DNA of 10,518 bases, taken from assembly GCA_023151335.1 (NCBI GenBank), contig JAKLJF010000121.1, forward strand, positions 1-10,518, read 5' to 3'. Under the pieces are notes generated by a model. It ran no database searches. It was given only the letters and a program-made list of their open reading frames with translations, and was not told where the DNA came from. The translations under genes and the position numbers were made by a program. This DNA is from Thermoanaerobaculia bacterium (GTDB taxonomy: Bacteria; Bacteroidota; Bacteroidia; Chitinophagales; Saprospiraceae). Below are positions 1 through 7,424 of the stretch, in pieces (within the stretch, counting starts at the first letter, position 1; the number at the start of each line of letters is the position of its first letter).

Positions 1-696
1 GACCCACGCCGACCCGAGCCAGGCAAGTCCGCCGCCGCTGTTAAGCGAACGGTTGTTTTCAAAGCGGCATTGGACAAAGCGGGGGGCAACGGAGCCGTCG
101 CCCGTGCCGTTCACCATGGCGCCGCCGCCGTAATTTCTTGCCGTGTTGTGGGCCAGGGTGCAGTTGCGGACGGTGGGGTAGGCTTCCCAGTCTCTTCCCA
201 TGATGTACAGCCCGGCGCCGCATTTTCCGCGGTCGAAAGCGCCGCCGGTGGAGGCATTGGCTAAGCCATCGCGCAGGGTAAAGCCGTCGACGAGGGTGTT
301 GCTGTCGGGCTGGTGCAGGTACATGACATTATAGGCGTTGTCGGCGCTGTCGCCGGCAACGCCTATATCGCCGCTGAGTACGCTGGGGTGCAGCGTCCAG
401 TCGCGCTGGGCGGGGCTGTTTTCCGTCCCGGCAAAACCGCCGTAGAGCCGCACGCCGGAGCGGGGCTCGAACGAGACAGTACGGTCGGTAGTGGCGGTGG
501 GCCGGTATGTGCCGGCGGCAACCCACACTTCGTCGCCGGCCTGCGCGGATTGCAGGGCAGTCTGCAGGTCGGTGAAAGCGTCGGCCCATGAAAGGCCGTT
601 GTTGGCGCCGCCGGCCTTGGCGTCGACGTAGTAGCGGTTGTTTTGGGCGGAAAGCGGGGCGGCAATGATCAGAAAGATGTATATGTTTTTTTTCAT
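1..696 (-). CDS. Secreted parallel beta-helix / polymorphic outer-membrane repeat protein, N-terminal part (3' end outside window)
   Basis: The frame is open from an ATG at 694-696 to the window edge, giving 232 residues. Residues 1-17 look like a signal peptide (MKKN, then IYIFLIIAAPLSA), with cleavage likely before QNN. The mature start, RYYVDAKAGGANNGLSW (21-37), followed by LQTALQSAQAGDEVWVAAGTY (45-64) and GVRLYGGFAGTE (81-92), is the usual opening of Bacteroidota beta-helix surface proteins. LVDGFTLRDG (135-144) and PRFVQCRFENNRSLNSGGG (205-223) match the polymorphic outer-membrane (Pmp-like) repeat pattern. Such proteins are exported by Sec and often carry a T9SS or other anchor domain at the C-terminus, which lies outside this window. 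No Shine-Dalgarno sequence is visible. The gene follows the 990-residue secreted protein on the same strand, separated by 169 bp of repeats. Export and fold are well supported. The substrate or role is unknown, since the family includes adhesins and polysaccharide-active enzymes. Confidence 0.85.
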   Translation of the reverse strand, partial: MKKNIYIFLIIAAPLSAQNNRYYVDAKAGGANNGLSWADAFTDLQTALQSAQAGDEVWVAAGTYRPTATTDRTVSFEPRSGVRLYGGFAGTENSPAQRDWTLHPSVLSGDIGVAGDSADNAYNVMYLHQPDSNTLVDGFTLRDGLANASTGGAFDRGKCGAGLYIMGRDWEAYPTVRNCTLAHNTARNYGGGAMVNGTGDGSVAPRFVQCRFENNRSLNSGGGLAWLGSAWV

Positions 697-724
697 GGGA
701 AGCGCGGGTTGCCGGTTATTGGAA

Positions 725-813
725 ATTGGTCATTGAACATTGGTCATTGAACATTCCAAAAATTTTAAAATTTAAAATTGGAAATGTTCAATGTTCAATG
801 TTCAATGACCAAT
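725..813. repeat. Long imperfect inverted repeat with AT-rich loop
   Basis: The left arm at 725-759 (ATTGGTC, ATTGAAC, ATTGGTC, ATTGAAC, ATTCCAA) is complementary to the right arm at 778-813. About 33 of 35 positions pair, with one bulged A near 782-784 and a two-base mismatch in one heptamer. The loop at 760-777 contains only A and T. As RNA from either strand this would be a strong hairpin. It lies between the stop of the 990-residue gene and the start of the beta-helix gene. It could end or weaken transcription or stabilise the upstream mRNA 3' end. There is no uridine run after the stem, so it is not a canonical intrinsic terminator. Confidence 0.8.
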
Positions 814-862
814 GTTCAATGTTCAATGACCATCGTCAATGACCAATGTTCAATGTTCAATG
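787..862. repeat. Heptamer tandem array (TTCAATG / ACCAATG)
   Basis: Eleven units follow one another: TTCAATG three times (787-807), ACCAATG, TTCAATG twice (808-828), a degraded ACCATCG plus a six-base TCAATG (829-841), then ACCAATG and TTCAATG twice (842-862). The blocks 808-828 and 842-862 are identical, so there is also a 21-bp higher-order period. The array ends three bases before the stop codon of the 990-residue gene (complement of 866-868) and contributes the right arm of the inverted repeat. The units are too short and too contiguous to be CRISPR. It most resembles an intergenic, replication-slippage-generated satellite. Function is unknown. Confidence 0.85.
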
Positions 863-865
863 ATT

Positions 866-3838
866 CTACTGTTTAATCAAATGTCCCTGTGTTTTGCCCC
901 AGGGCGTGAGCACCTTCCAGAAATACACCCCGGCGGGCAAGCGGGCAATTTCCGGGATATCAAAAGTTTGTTCGCCTTTGCTGAGCGTCACCTCACGCAT
1001 CCATTCGTTTCGTCCGAAGGGGCCAAACACGGCCAGCCGGGCGCGGCCCGCGCGGTCGGAGCGCACGGCGAGGCGGGTTTCGCCGGTGGCGGGATTGGGG
1101 AAGCAGGCGGCTTGCAGGGGTGCGTCCGCATCCGCCGGGCCTGTCTTGCGGTCTTCCAAGCGTTGGCCGGGGCGGAAGGAGAATTCCTGGCCGGCGGCAC
1201 TCCAGGCCGCATTGGACAGCAGTTCGTCGTCGGTTTCCAGCAGGTTGGCGCCGGCGGGCAGCGGCTTCCGCGCCCGGAAACTGAGGTAAAACAGCACGTC
1301 GCCGGGGTGCAGGGCCTCGCCCGGCACGGCGGGATTGGCAAACCACAGGGTGCGTATCTCGCCCCGGCCGGCCCTGCCCAGGCCGAAGTTGCCGGCGGTG
1401 TAGCCGGGCAAATCGCCCTGCGAGGGGCCGATGAGTTCGAGGCGGGCGGGGTCGAAGCGCAGGCCCAGTTGGAACGCTTCGAGGTCTTGCTCCCCGGCGT
1501 ACCGCAGCGGCAGGGTGACGACCTGCCCGGCTTGGGTGGCGTCTTGCGCGCGCGCGTCGAAAGTGGTGACCGGGGCCTGCACGGCGGCGGGCACGGCGCT
1601 GCCGTTGACGTCGCCCACCTTGACGGCGACGAAATTGGCTTCCCCGGTGGGATTGCCGGGCGAAAGCGTCAGGTTGACGGTTTCGGGGAAGATTTCAAAA
1701 AAAGGGTTTGCCGGGTTGGGAAACTGGTATGCTTCGTCCACGAAACGCCAGGAAGTATTGTTGGGCAATTCGTCGTAAATTCCCAAGATCAGTTTCCGAA
1801 TCTCCACGATGTCGAAGGTCGTAATGCTCTTCGTGTTGTTAGCATCGGCTGCGAATATCTTGTACGGCGAGTCGAGGGTATCCAGGCCCAGGATATGTTT
1901 GTTGATCAGCACAAGGTCGAAGGTCGATACGCCGTTGAGCGGGTCGTTATTTTTATAGGGCGCGACCTCGAAATCGGAACATACCAAGCAGGGACAAAAA
2001 CTGAAATTTCCCGGCGGCCCGGTTGTTTCAACAACCGGCGGGCAGTTGTCATCGATGCAAGGCGAACTGTTTTCCGTTTGGGTAAGGGTGACGCTGGCGT
2101 CCGATAAACCTTTACCTTGCTCTGTTGCCAGTTGTCCAAATATTTGCGGCTCGCACAATTGAAACGGACTGGGTACCGAATCAAGGACAAGGGGGCAATT
2201 TTGGTAAGGCGTATCGGGAATCATTTCGATGGATACGGGGGTAATGCCGTTGATACAGCCCCCTGTGTTGAATTCAATTTCTAAGTAAGCGCCGTCGCCG
2301 GAAACGTCCAATGTCACGGGGTCTTCTTCGCCGCTTACGTCGAAGCAAAATTTGAACACGCCGTTACTTTCCGTTTTCCAGCAATCGGCCTCTGTGCCGC
2401 CCATGAAGTCATAGCAACCGGCCGGCTCGTTGGCCAGGCAGAGTTTGGCCACGTCGGCGCCCGTAATTTCAGCGCCGTCGCTCAGATCGAAGCGGAGTTC
2501 GAAAGCCAGGCGCCGCAGGTCGATGGTCGACAGCGTTGGGGAAGTCAGGCCTACTCTCACGATTTTCTCGGAAGGACAATTGGCCGATGCGTTTTCCGGG
2601 GGCCAGATTTTGAACCGCACATCGTAATCGCACGGCGCCCCGCCGCCACTGCATGATTGTTCTTCCGGGTCGAGCAGCAGACGGGAACAATATGCCTTTT
2701 CGGGTTCGGCAGGCAGGAAGGCTTTCAGCCGGGATTTATCGTCGTCTACCAGGGCGGCGGTTGCCTCCCAGGGTTCATTCATCACTATTGGAGGTTTTAG
2801 CGTAATGGTACCCATTTGTAATGTGCTGTTCCCGGAAATATTATGGCCATTGTTGGATATGAACCGGATGTAGTAATCGTTACCGACCTTTAGCGGGGGA
2901 TCGTTGTAGTTGCCGGACACTTCAATACCGGGCATGGACGGGGATGCGCTGACTTTGACCACAAATTCCATATACCCCACAAATATGGTGGAACTTCCCG
3001 TATTGGTTACTACGACATTGATGTCGCAGCCGCCGTTTGCCTTCGGCTCCGGCTCGGCCAGTTGCGCCAGGATTTCATCGCCCGGCTCCGACGAAGGAGC
3101 GTCCGGGGTTGCCACGGTAAGCGCCTGGGGGTAGTTGCGATCCAGGTCGCACGCGGCGCCGGTCGCCGGGTCATACACCGCATCGGTGATTTTGAGTTGA
3201 ATGATTTCATCGGGATAAGCGTTCACCGCGATGATGAACAAGTCGGCGTAGGCGCAACGGTCTCCCCCGGTGCAGGAGCCTTGCGTGAAGTGGATTTTGT
3301 CGCCCCCGCAATCTTCCTGCGCCAGGTTATCCTGGAAATCAATGGCGGCGGCATAAGGCTCGACGGAGAAAATGGCCAGGTTCGTGTTGTTGTCGCTCGT
3401 ATCGCCCCAATTCATCCCCGGGCCATTGACATAACAATTTTCGGTGACAGGTATATCGATCCTGGAATAGAGCGGGGCCGTGCCATCGACAAGCAGGCTT
3501 ACGGCGACTGCCACGGCATCGTAGTCCAGGTAAAAATCGAGATCGTCCAGGAGGCTGGTAGTCCTGTATTTCAGCCGCACTTTGTAAAATATTTGCCTGA
3601 AATTATCGCCTCCGCCACAGGCATCGTCAACGGAGCAGTCGGTGCTGACATTGGAGTGGATCAGTTCAATTTCAGCGCTCAGGCTGCTGCAGTCAATGTC
3701 GTCGGCGCAGTTGGGCTCCTGGCCATAAACCACCAGCGAGATAAACACGAATACCGGCAGGATGATCCATCTAAAAAGGCGTGGGGGGGGGCAGCCGGGG
3801 GCGCCGGAAGAGAATCGAAATGCATCATTTTTTCTCAT
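866..3838 (-). CDS. Secreted multidomain protein with dockerin-like and cohesin-like modules and a T9SS C-terminal sorting domain
   Basis: The protein is 990 residues from the ATG at 3836-3838. This start is preferred because it places a signal peptide at the N-terminus (basic n-region, then a hydrophobic core near residues 24-38, RWIILPVFVFISLVVYG). The upstream in-frame TTG at 3931 would add 31 residues in front of it. Residues about 40-630 contain some 26 cysteines, mostly spaced as pairs, which suggests disulfides in an exported protein. Two dockerin/EF-hand-like segments lie near 630-745: GVSTFDLVLINKHILGL and AADANNTKSITTFDIVEIRK, then KVGDVNGSA. A cohesin-like beta domain follows (about 750-890, with LEAFQLGLRFDPARLELIG near 785). 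The tail from about 907 (PNPATGE ... LPAGVYFWKV ... HLIKQ) is the Por/T9SS type A sorting domain. The protein is thus expected to cross the outer membrane by T9SS and be attached to the surface or released. No catalytic domain is recognised; adhesion or scaffolding is an inference. Confidence 0.9.
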   Translation of the reverse strand: MRKNDAFRFSSGAPGCPPPRLFRWIILPVFVFISLVVYGQEPNCADDIDCSSLSAEIELIHSNVSTDCSVDDACGGGDNFRQIFYKVRLKYRTTSLLDDLDFYLDYDAVAVAVSLLVDGTAPLYSRIDIPVTENCYVNGPGMNWGDTSDNNTNLAIFSVEPYAAAIDFQDNLAQEDCGGDKIHFTQGSCTGGDRCAYADLFIIAVNAYPDEIIQLKITDAVYDPATGAACDLDRNYPQALTVATPDAPSSEPGDEILAQLAEPEPKANGGCDINVVVTNTGSSTIFVGYMEFVVKVSASPSMPGIEVSGNYNDPPLKVGNDYYIRFISNNGHNISGNSTLQMGTITLKPPIVMNEPWEATAALVDDDKSRLKAFLPAEPEKAYCSRLLLDPEEQSCSGGGAPCDYDVRFKIWPPENASANCPSEKIVRVGLTSPTLSTIDLRRLAFELRFDLSDGAEITGADVAKLCLANEPAGCYDFMGGTEADCWKTESNGVFKFCFDVSGEEDPVTLDVSGDGAYLEIEFNTGGCINGITPVSIEMIPDTPYQNCPLVLDSVPSPFQLCEPQIFGQLATEQGKGLSDASVTLTQTENSSPCIDDNCPPVVETTGPPGNFSFCPCLVCSDFEVAPYKNNDPLNGVSTFDLVLINKHILGLDTLDSPYKIFAADANNTKSITTFDIVEIRKLILGIYDELPNNTSWRFVDEAYQFPNPANPFFEIFPETVNLTLSPGNPTGEANFVAVKVGDVNGSAVPAAVQAPVTTFDARAQDATQAGQVVTLPLRYAGEQDLEAFQLGLRFDPARLELIGPSQGDLPGYTAGNFGLGRAGRGEIRTLWFANPAVPGEALHPGDVLFYLSFRARKPLPAGANLLETDDELLSNAAWSAAGQEFSFRPGQRLEDRKTGPADADAPLQAACFPNPATGETRLAVRSDRAGRARLAVFGPFGRNEWMREVTLSKGEQTFDIPEIARLPAGVYFWKVLTPWGKTQGHLIKQ
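3783..3791 (-). repeat. Nine-base homopolymer (poly-C on the coding strand) in the signal-peptide region
   Basis: Nine consecutive G on the plus strand (C on the coding strand) encode most of the Cys-Pro-Pro-Pro stretch at about residues 16-19 of the 990-residue secreted protein, just ahead of the hydrophobic signal core. A one-base gain or loss would shift the frame 15 to 20 codons after the start and remove the protein. Tracts of this type and position act as slippage-driven on/off switches in other bacteria. Whether that happens here cannot be seen from one sequence. Confidence 0.6.
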
Positions 3839-3928
3839 GGTGAAAAAGGTTTGCGGTTTAAAGATCGGTTGATGAGAAATAAATCCCGTACCGGCGTCGC
3901 GGCCGGCGCAGGGCAAATTGCGCGGGAA

Positions 3929-3936
3929 CAAAGATG
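3929..3936 (-). promoter_or_regulatory. Possible Bacteroidota -7 element (CATCTTTG) for the secreted-protein gene
   Basis: CATCTTTG on the minus strand differs by one base from the Bacteroidota TAnnTTTG -7 consensus. It would start transcription about 85 bases before the ATG at 3838, a normal leader length. No TTG is found at the expected -33 distance. If real, it would leave the TTG codon at 3931 inside or ahead of the promoter, which supports the ATG start. Confidence 0.3.
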
Positions 3937-4024
3937 GCAGAAAGCCGGCGCGAGAGGGTTTGCCGGCGGCTTTTAAACCGGGTTTGAAACGGAGGGATCA
4001 GCGTGGCGGGGAACGGGGTGGGGA

Positions 4025-4087
4025 TTACCAGGAAAATCGCAGGGTGTCGGAATCGTCGGGAAGCAGCCGGTTGAGGAAAAACGTCAT
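4025..4087 (-). CDS. Possible 20-residue peptide (hypothetical)
   Basis: An ATG at 4085-4087 opens a frame of 20 codons ending in TAA (4025-4027). It reads MTFFLNRLLPDD and then ends in DTLRFSW. It lies about 36 bases downstream of the perfect TAnnTTTG match at 4130-4137, so it would be the first ATG of such a transcript. The frame is open upstream of the ATG for about 24 more codons without another ATG, so it may instead be the remnant of a protein C-terminus. There is no ribosome-binding site and no homology that I recognise. It is equally likely to be chance. Confidence 0.15.
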   Translation of the reverse strand: MTFFLNRLLPDDSDTLRFSW

Positions 4088-4129
4088 GGTGTCGCGGTAA
4101 AAAAAGAGCGTTGGTTTAAAAGCCGGAAA

Positions 4130-4137
4130 CAAAGATA
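4130..4137 (-). promoter_or_regulatory. Possible Bacteroidota -7 element (TATCTTTG)
   Basis: TATCTTTG on the minus strand is an exact match to the TAnnTTTG -7 consensus of the Bacteroidota primary sigma factor. It sits in an AT-rich stretch (TTGATTTTTC just upstream). A -33 TTG at the standard distance is absent; ATTC lies there. It would give a leader of about 285 bases for the secreted-protein gene, or serve the small frame at 4025-4087. Confidence 0.4.
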
Positions 4138-4223
4138 GAAAAATCAACGATACCTGAATCGTTTAAGCAACTCAAATTGCTGGGTGTCTGCTTTAAGGCA
4201 AACCACTATGTCCAAACCCCGGC

Positions 4224-7200
4224 CTACGCCCCGCCCAACTCCACAAACTGTTTGTGTGTCAGTATATCTTTCAGCGGCAGTTGATCCGGCCGGATTTTTC
4301 CGTCGAACCGGAATTCCGCGCCCTGGCGCAGCACCACCAGGTCGAGCAGGGCGCTGGCCTTGGTGTTGGTTTCCAGCGGCAGGAAGGCCATCGCGGCTTC
4401 GATAAACAACAGGGTACCGAGCGGGCGAATGGCGTCGCCGCCGTAAACGTTGCGGAAATCTTTGTTGAAGGATTCGGTGATACCGGCGCCGAATTCGGCG
4501 AGTCTTTTTACTGCCTCACTGGGTTTGTTTTTTGATTTGCGGACAAACTCCGCCATGTCGCGGCCCGCTTTCCAGGCGCCGTCGGTGATCTCGGCTTCCA
4601 TAAAAAACAGGCTGCGAAAATGCGGCTCCGTTTTGCGGCTCCGCAGGTTATCAATAACCGAACCCAAAAACTGATCGACCCGGTCGGCGTGGTAGGTATC
4701 AGCCAGACCTGCCAGTTCGGGTATCGCATTCAGGCGCTCAAAGGCCGCCTGGAGTTTGTTTCTCAGGCTATTCCGGGTAGCAGAGTTGTTCAGCATCAGG
4801 ATTTGATCGTCCCGGTCGGGCCAGTTCCAGAATACGTCGGAATTGTCCTGCACGAGTTTGCCCGATTTTACGCTGAAAGCCGTACTGGGCGGAATGGCCG
4901 ACCAGGCCAGCAGTACCGAGGCGGGTATCAGGTTTTTATAATTGGCGGGGTCCTGGAAGAAGTAGTAGGGCACCAGTTGTTTCAGGCGGGTTTGCAGGTT
5001 TTTCGACATGTCCATATAGGCCTGCGCCTTTTTATCGTCGGGCGCCAGCGTCCAGGCGGAAGCGACTGCTGAAGGCAGGGTCAGTTCCATGCTGAGCAAG
5101 GCATGACCGAGAATACCGGCGCCATTGGGTTCGAGGCGTTCGACTTCCTGTTCCAGGTCGGCGATCCAGCTGTCCAGTCCGGCCGCGGTCTCGTTTGGCC
5201 CGCCAGGCAGAAACGCCATGGGGAGGTAGGCGTCCATATAAGGTTTTAACTGGTACAGCAAGTCGCGCGTTTTCATATTCTGGCGGTATTGCCGGAAAGA
5301 GTAGGCATACGACAGGGCGCGCGGGTCGTGTACCTGTACTTTGTTGGTATTCACCCGGAAATGTCCGCCAACGGACAACGCGCTGACCTGTTTGTTTTTC
5401 TTCGCCACGATGTCTTCGGCAGTCAGGTCGTATAAAAAGACGCGTCCGTCCGATTCGTCGATGGCGTCTATTTTGGCCAGGCATTGGTTCAGGTGGGTGC
5501 TGCTGCCTTTGAAGAAAGGCAGGTTGAGGGTGACGTGGCTTTGTTGGCGGATGCCGTGGGTGAGCGAGGCCGCGTGCAGGGTGACGCCTTTTTGTTTTTT
5601 CGCCAGGATTTTGTCGAACTGGCCCAGCAGCGCCTGCCGGATCAGTGGGCCGACGTTGCCCTTGCCGGAATCGAATGTCAGGTCGATCAGGGCGTCGCTC
5701 GTGGTATTTTTCTGGAAGGCTGCATTAAAGCCGAATGCGTACTGGCGGTTGAGCGCGCGTTTGGCTTTTTCGTAAAATTCGCCCCTTTTGGAAACGAGCG
5801 TGTGAATGGTTTGCCGGATTTCTTCGATGCGGGAAAGTTTCAGTTTGTCATCGAGAAAGTTCTCCAGTTTTACTTTCAGCCACTCGTCGAGTTCCTCGAA
5901 ATCGGTTTCGTTGATAACCTTTTCTATTTTTTCCAGGTTCAGGCGTTTGTTGATGCTGTCCTGCAGTTTGACGAGGGTTTTCATCAATGTTCCGCCATCG
6001 AGCACGGCAGCCACTTTTTTCGACATGTCGCGCACTTTTTCAAATACTTCCGAATTGGCCAGCAGTTCCAGCACGTATTCGTCGGGCAGGAGGGCCAGCA
6101 GAAATTGCCCTTCCGGCGTTTGGAAGAACTTTACGTCGGCAATTTTTTCCTGGATAAAAGCGCTGGCGCTTTCATGGTCGGCGTTTTTGATCTTGTTGTT
6201 GAGCGCGACGATTTTTTTAAGATTGGTTTTTTTATCCAGTTGTTTCCAGATAAAAGTGGCTACCTGGTGGTCCAGTTCATTCCATTTGACCAGCAGTTCC
6301 TTCAGGGTTTTTTTGGCCAGATCGAAGGCTTGTTCGGGGTCGACGCCGGTGGTTTCGTGCACGAATTTTTTGAAATATTTGGAACTCAGCCCGGCGAGCA
6401 TTTCGCTCAGGTCCTGGTTTGGGTTGGTCCAATGGTCGATCACCTCCAGGTCTTTCAGGATTTGCGACCCGTGGGTGCCGAACACGGCTTTGACGAAGTC
6501 GTCGAATTGTTCGGGCAGAAAATCCTCGACGTTGCCCTCGACGCCGGCCTGCGCGTCGGCGGCGAAATTCCAGCCCCTGCGGCGTTGTTTGAACAGGCGG
6601 ATGCGGATTTTTTTGTCCGTTTTTTTGTCCGAATCGCGGCTCACCACCACGGCAAAGCGCCCGCCGGCCTGGAAACTCAGGGCCGCTTTGGCGCCCAATT
6701 GCAGCCGCAGGCCGATGTCGCCGGAGAGTCCGGCGGCTCTTGCTTCTTTCACCCAGTTGAAATCGTAGCCAAATTGCACCTCGGCGCCTACTTTGATGGC
6801 GCTGTCCACTTCCGCGATGATCCAGGTGCCGGGCGGTATGGCTTCCGGCGAGTCGATTTGCAGGGGCAGCAGCCAGCTGTCCACGGTTTCGGCCACGGCG
6901 GTGGCGGCGCCGGTGGTTTTGGGCAGGCGGCGGATAACGGCCATCAGGCCTTCGCTTTTGGCGTCGAGGCCGGCGCTGGCCGAGCCGCCGCCAAAGATGA
7001 CGCCGCCTTTTCCGGCAGCCCGCAGGTCGTAACCCCAGCGCAGCATAATGTAGTTGGATTTGGGGTCGGGCGGCAGGTGCAGGCCGGGAGAAATGTCGTC
7101 GCCCAGTTCAATGGCGCGCAGCATCCGGCGCGGGTCGGGATATACGCCGAGGCCGGAAAAGGCGCCGCCACTGGCGCTGAAACTGGCCTGGCTGTCGCCC

Positions 7201-7424
7201 TTGCCGAAGATCAGGTCTTTATCGCCCGCCGAGGCCTTGGCCGATATGACGCCGAGCGAGATCTCCCGGTCGGGAAACGGCTCGTCGCGGATCAGGGCAA
7301 GGGTGACGTCGGGAGTATTGTTTACGGTAAAACTGACGCCCGGACTCGATTTGCTGCCCAGGAACGGCTTGTTATTGGAAAATAAAATGGAAACGCCTTC
7401 ATTGGTTTGCTGAACTTCTGCCAT
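4224..7424 (-). CDS. 1066-residue protein of unknown family, no signal peptide
   Basis: ATG at 7422-7424 (MAEVQQTNEG), TAG at 4224-4226. I do not recognise the family. There is no signal peptide, lipobox, transmembrane helix or T9SS tail, so it looks cytoplasmic or exported by a non-Sec route. Residues 1 to about 290 are rich in Gly/Ala and short alternating strands (for example VGAEVQFGYDFNW near 212, LRLQLGAKAALSFQAGGRFAVVV near 240), followed by a basic stretch (DKKTDKKIRIRLFKQRRR, about 262-282). Residues about 300-560 are mainly charged amphipathic helix with coiled-coil-like Lys/Glu/Leu spacing. The remainder is mixed, with aromatic-rich patches (YAYSFRQYRQ, VPYYFFQDP, DVFWNWPDRDD). Only one cysteine was found (NQCLAK). 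No Walker, nuclease, protease or glycosidase motif stands out. The flanking gaps (148 and 385 bp) suggest it is a single-gene unit. The coding call is firm because the translation has no low-complexity artefacts over 3.2 kb and the long opposite-strand frame is in exact codon register. Confidence 0.85.
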   Translation of the reverse strand: MAEVQQTNEGVSILFSNNKPFLGSKSSPGVSFTVNNTPDVTLALIRDEPFPDREISLGVISAKASAGDKDLIFGKGDSQASFSASGGAFSGLGVYPDPRRMLRAIELGDDISPGLHLPPDPKSNYIMLRWGYDLRAAGKGGVIFGGGSASAGLDAKSEGLMAVIRRLPKTTGAATAVAETVDSWLLPLQIDSPEAIPPGTWIIAEVDSAIKVGAEVQFGYDFNWVKEARAAGLSGDIGLRLQLGAKAALSFQAGGRFAVVVSRDSDKKTDKKIRIRLFKQRRRGWNFAADAQAGVEGNVEDFLPEQFDDFVKAVFGTHGSQILKDLEVIDHWTNPNQDLSEMLAGLSSKYFKKFVHETTGVDPEQAFDLAKKTLKELLVKWNELDHQVATFIWKQLDKKTNLKKIVALNNKIKNADHESASAFIQEKIADVKFFQTPEGQFLLALLPDEYVLELLANSEVFEKVRDMSKKVAAVLDGGTLMKTLVKLQDSINKRLNLEKIEKVINETDFEELDEWLKVKLENFLDDKLKLSRIEEIRQTIHTLVSKRGEFYEKAKRALNRQYAFGFNAAFQKNTTSDALIDLTFDSGKGNVGPLIRQALLGQFDKILAKKQKGVTLHAASLTHGIRQQSHVTLNLPFFKGSSTHLNQCLAKIDAIDESDGRVFLYDLTAEDIVAKKNKQVSALSVGGHFRVNTNKVQVHDPRALSYAYSFRQYRQNMKTRDLLYQLKPYMDAYLPMAFLPGGPNETAAGLDSWIADLEQEVERLEPNGAGILGHALLSMELTLPSAVASAWTLAPDDKKAQAYMDMSKNLQTRLKQLVPYYFFQDPANYKNLIPASVLLAWSAIPPSTAFSVKSGKLVQDNSDVFWNWPDRDDQILMLNNSATRNSLRNKLQAAFERLNAIPELAGLADTYHADRVDQFLGSVIDNLRSRKTEPHFRSLFFMEAEITDGAWKAGRDMAEFVRKSKNKPSEAVKRLAEFGAGITESFNKDFRNVYGGDAIRPLGTLLFIEAAMAFLPLETNTKASALLDLVVLRQGAEFRFDGKIRPDQLPLKDILTHKQFVELGGA

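Larger units (their letters stand above)
3839..4223. other. 385-bp intergenic region between the 1066-residue gene and the secreted-protein gene
   Basis: No recognisable protein gene longer than about 44 codons lies here on the minus strand. Just downstream of the 1066-residue gene there is only a weak dyad (AGCAA at 4166-4170, TTGCT at 4177-4181) without a uridine run, so I see no convincing terminator. Two TAnnTTTG-like elements on the minus strand (4130-4137 and 3929-3936) and a short palindrome (AAACCGGGTTT, 3975-3985) suggest that the secreted-protein gene has its own promoter. The region also contains a possible 20-residue reading frame at 4025-4087. Confidence 0.6.

Noticed and set aside
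725..813. Canonical rho-independent terminator
   Set aside because: The stem is long but AT-rich and no uridine run follows it in either direction, so I list it only as an inverted repeat.
787..862. CRISPR array
   Set aside because: Units are only seven bases, contiguous and without unique spacers, and no cas genes are nearby.
839..2107. A 422-codon open frame on the plus strand, starting inside the heptamer array
   Set aside because: It lies in codon register opposite the 990-residue secreted protein, whose dockerin-like and T9SS domains are unmistakable. The plus-strand product is Gly/Ala/Val-rich with no domain.
3839..3931. Upstream TTG start adding 31 residues to the secreted protein
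   Set aside because: It would place 31 unrelated residues before a good signal peptide, and the TTG overlaps a promoter-like element. The ATG at 3838 gives a proper N-terminus.
3062..3976. A 304-codon open frame on the plus strand
   Set aside because: It has the same codon-register shadow relation to the secreted-protein gene and spans its start and upstream region without any recognisable domain.
5484..7385. A 633-codon open frame on the plus strand opposite the 1066-residue gene
   Set aside because: It is in exact codon register with the minus-strand gene, so it is interrupted only where that gene uses TTA, CTA or TCA codons, which are scarce in this GC-rich coding DNA. Its translation has no recognisable domain and mirrors the residue composition of the gene below it.
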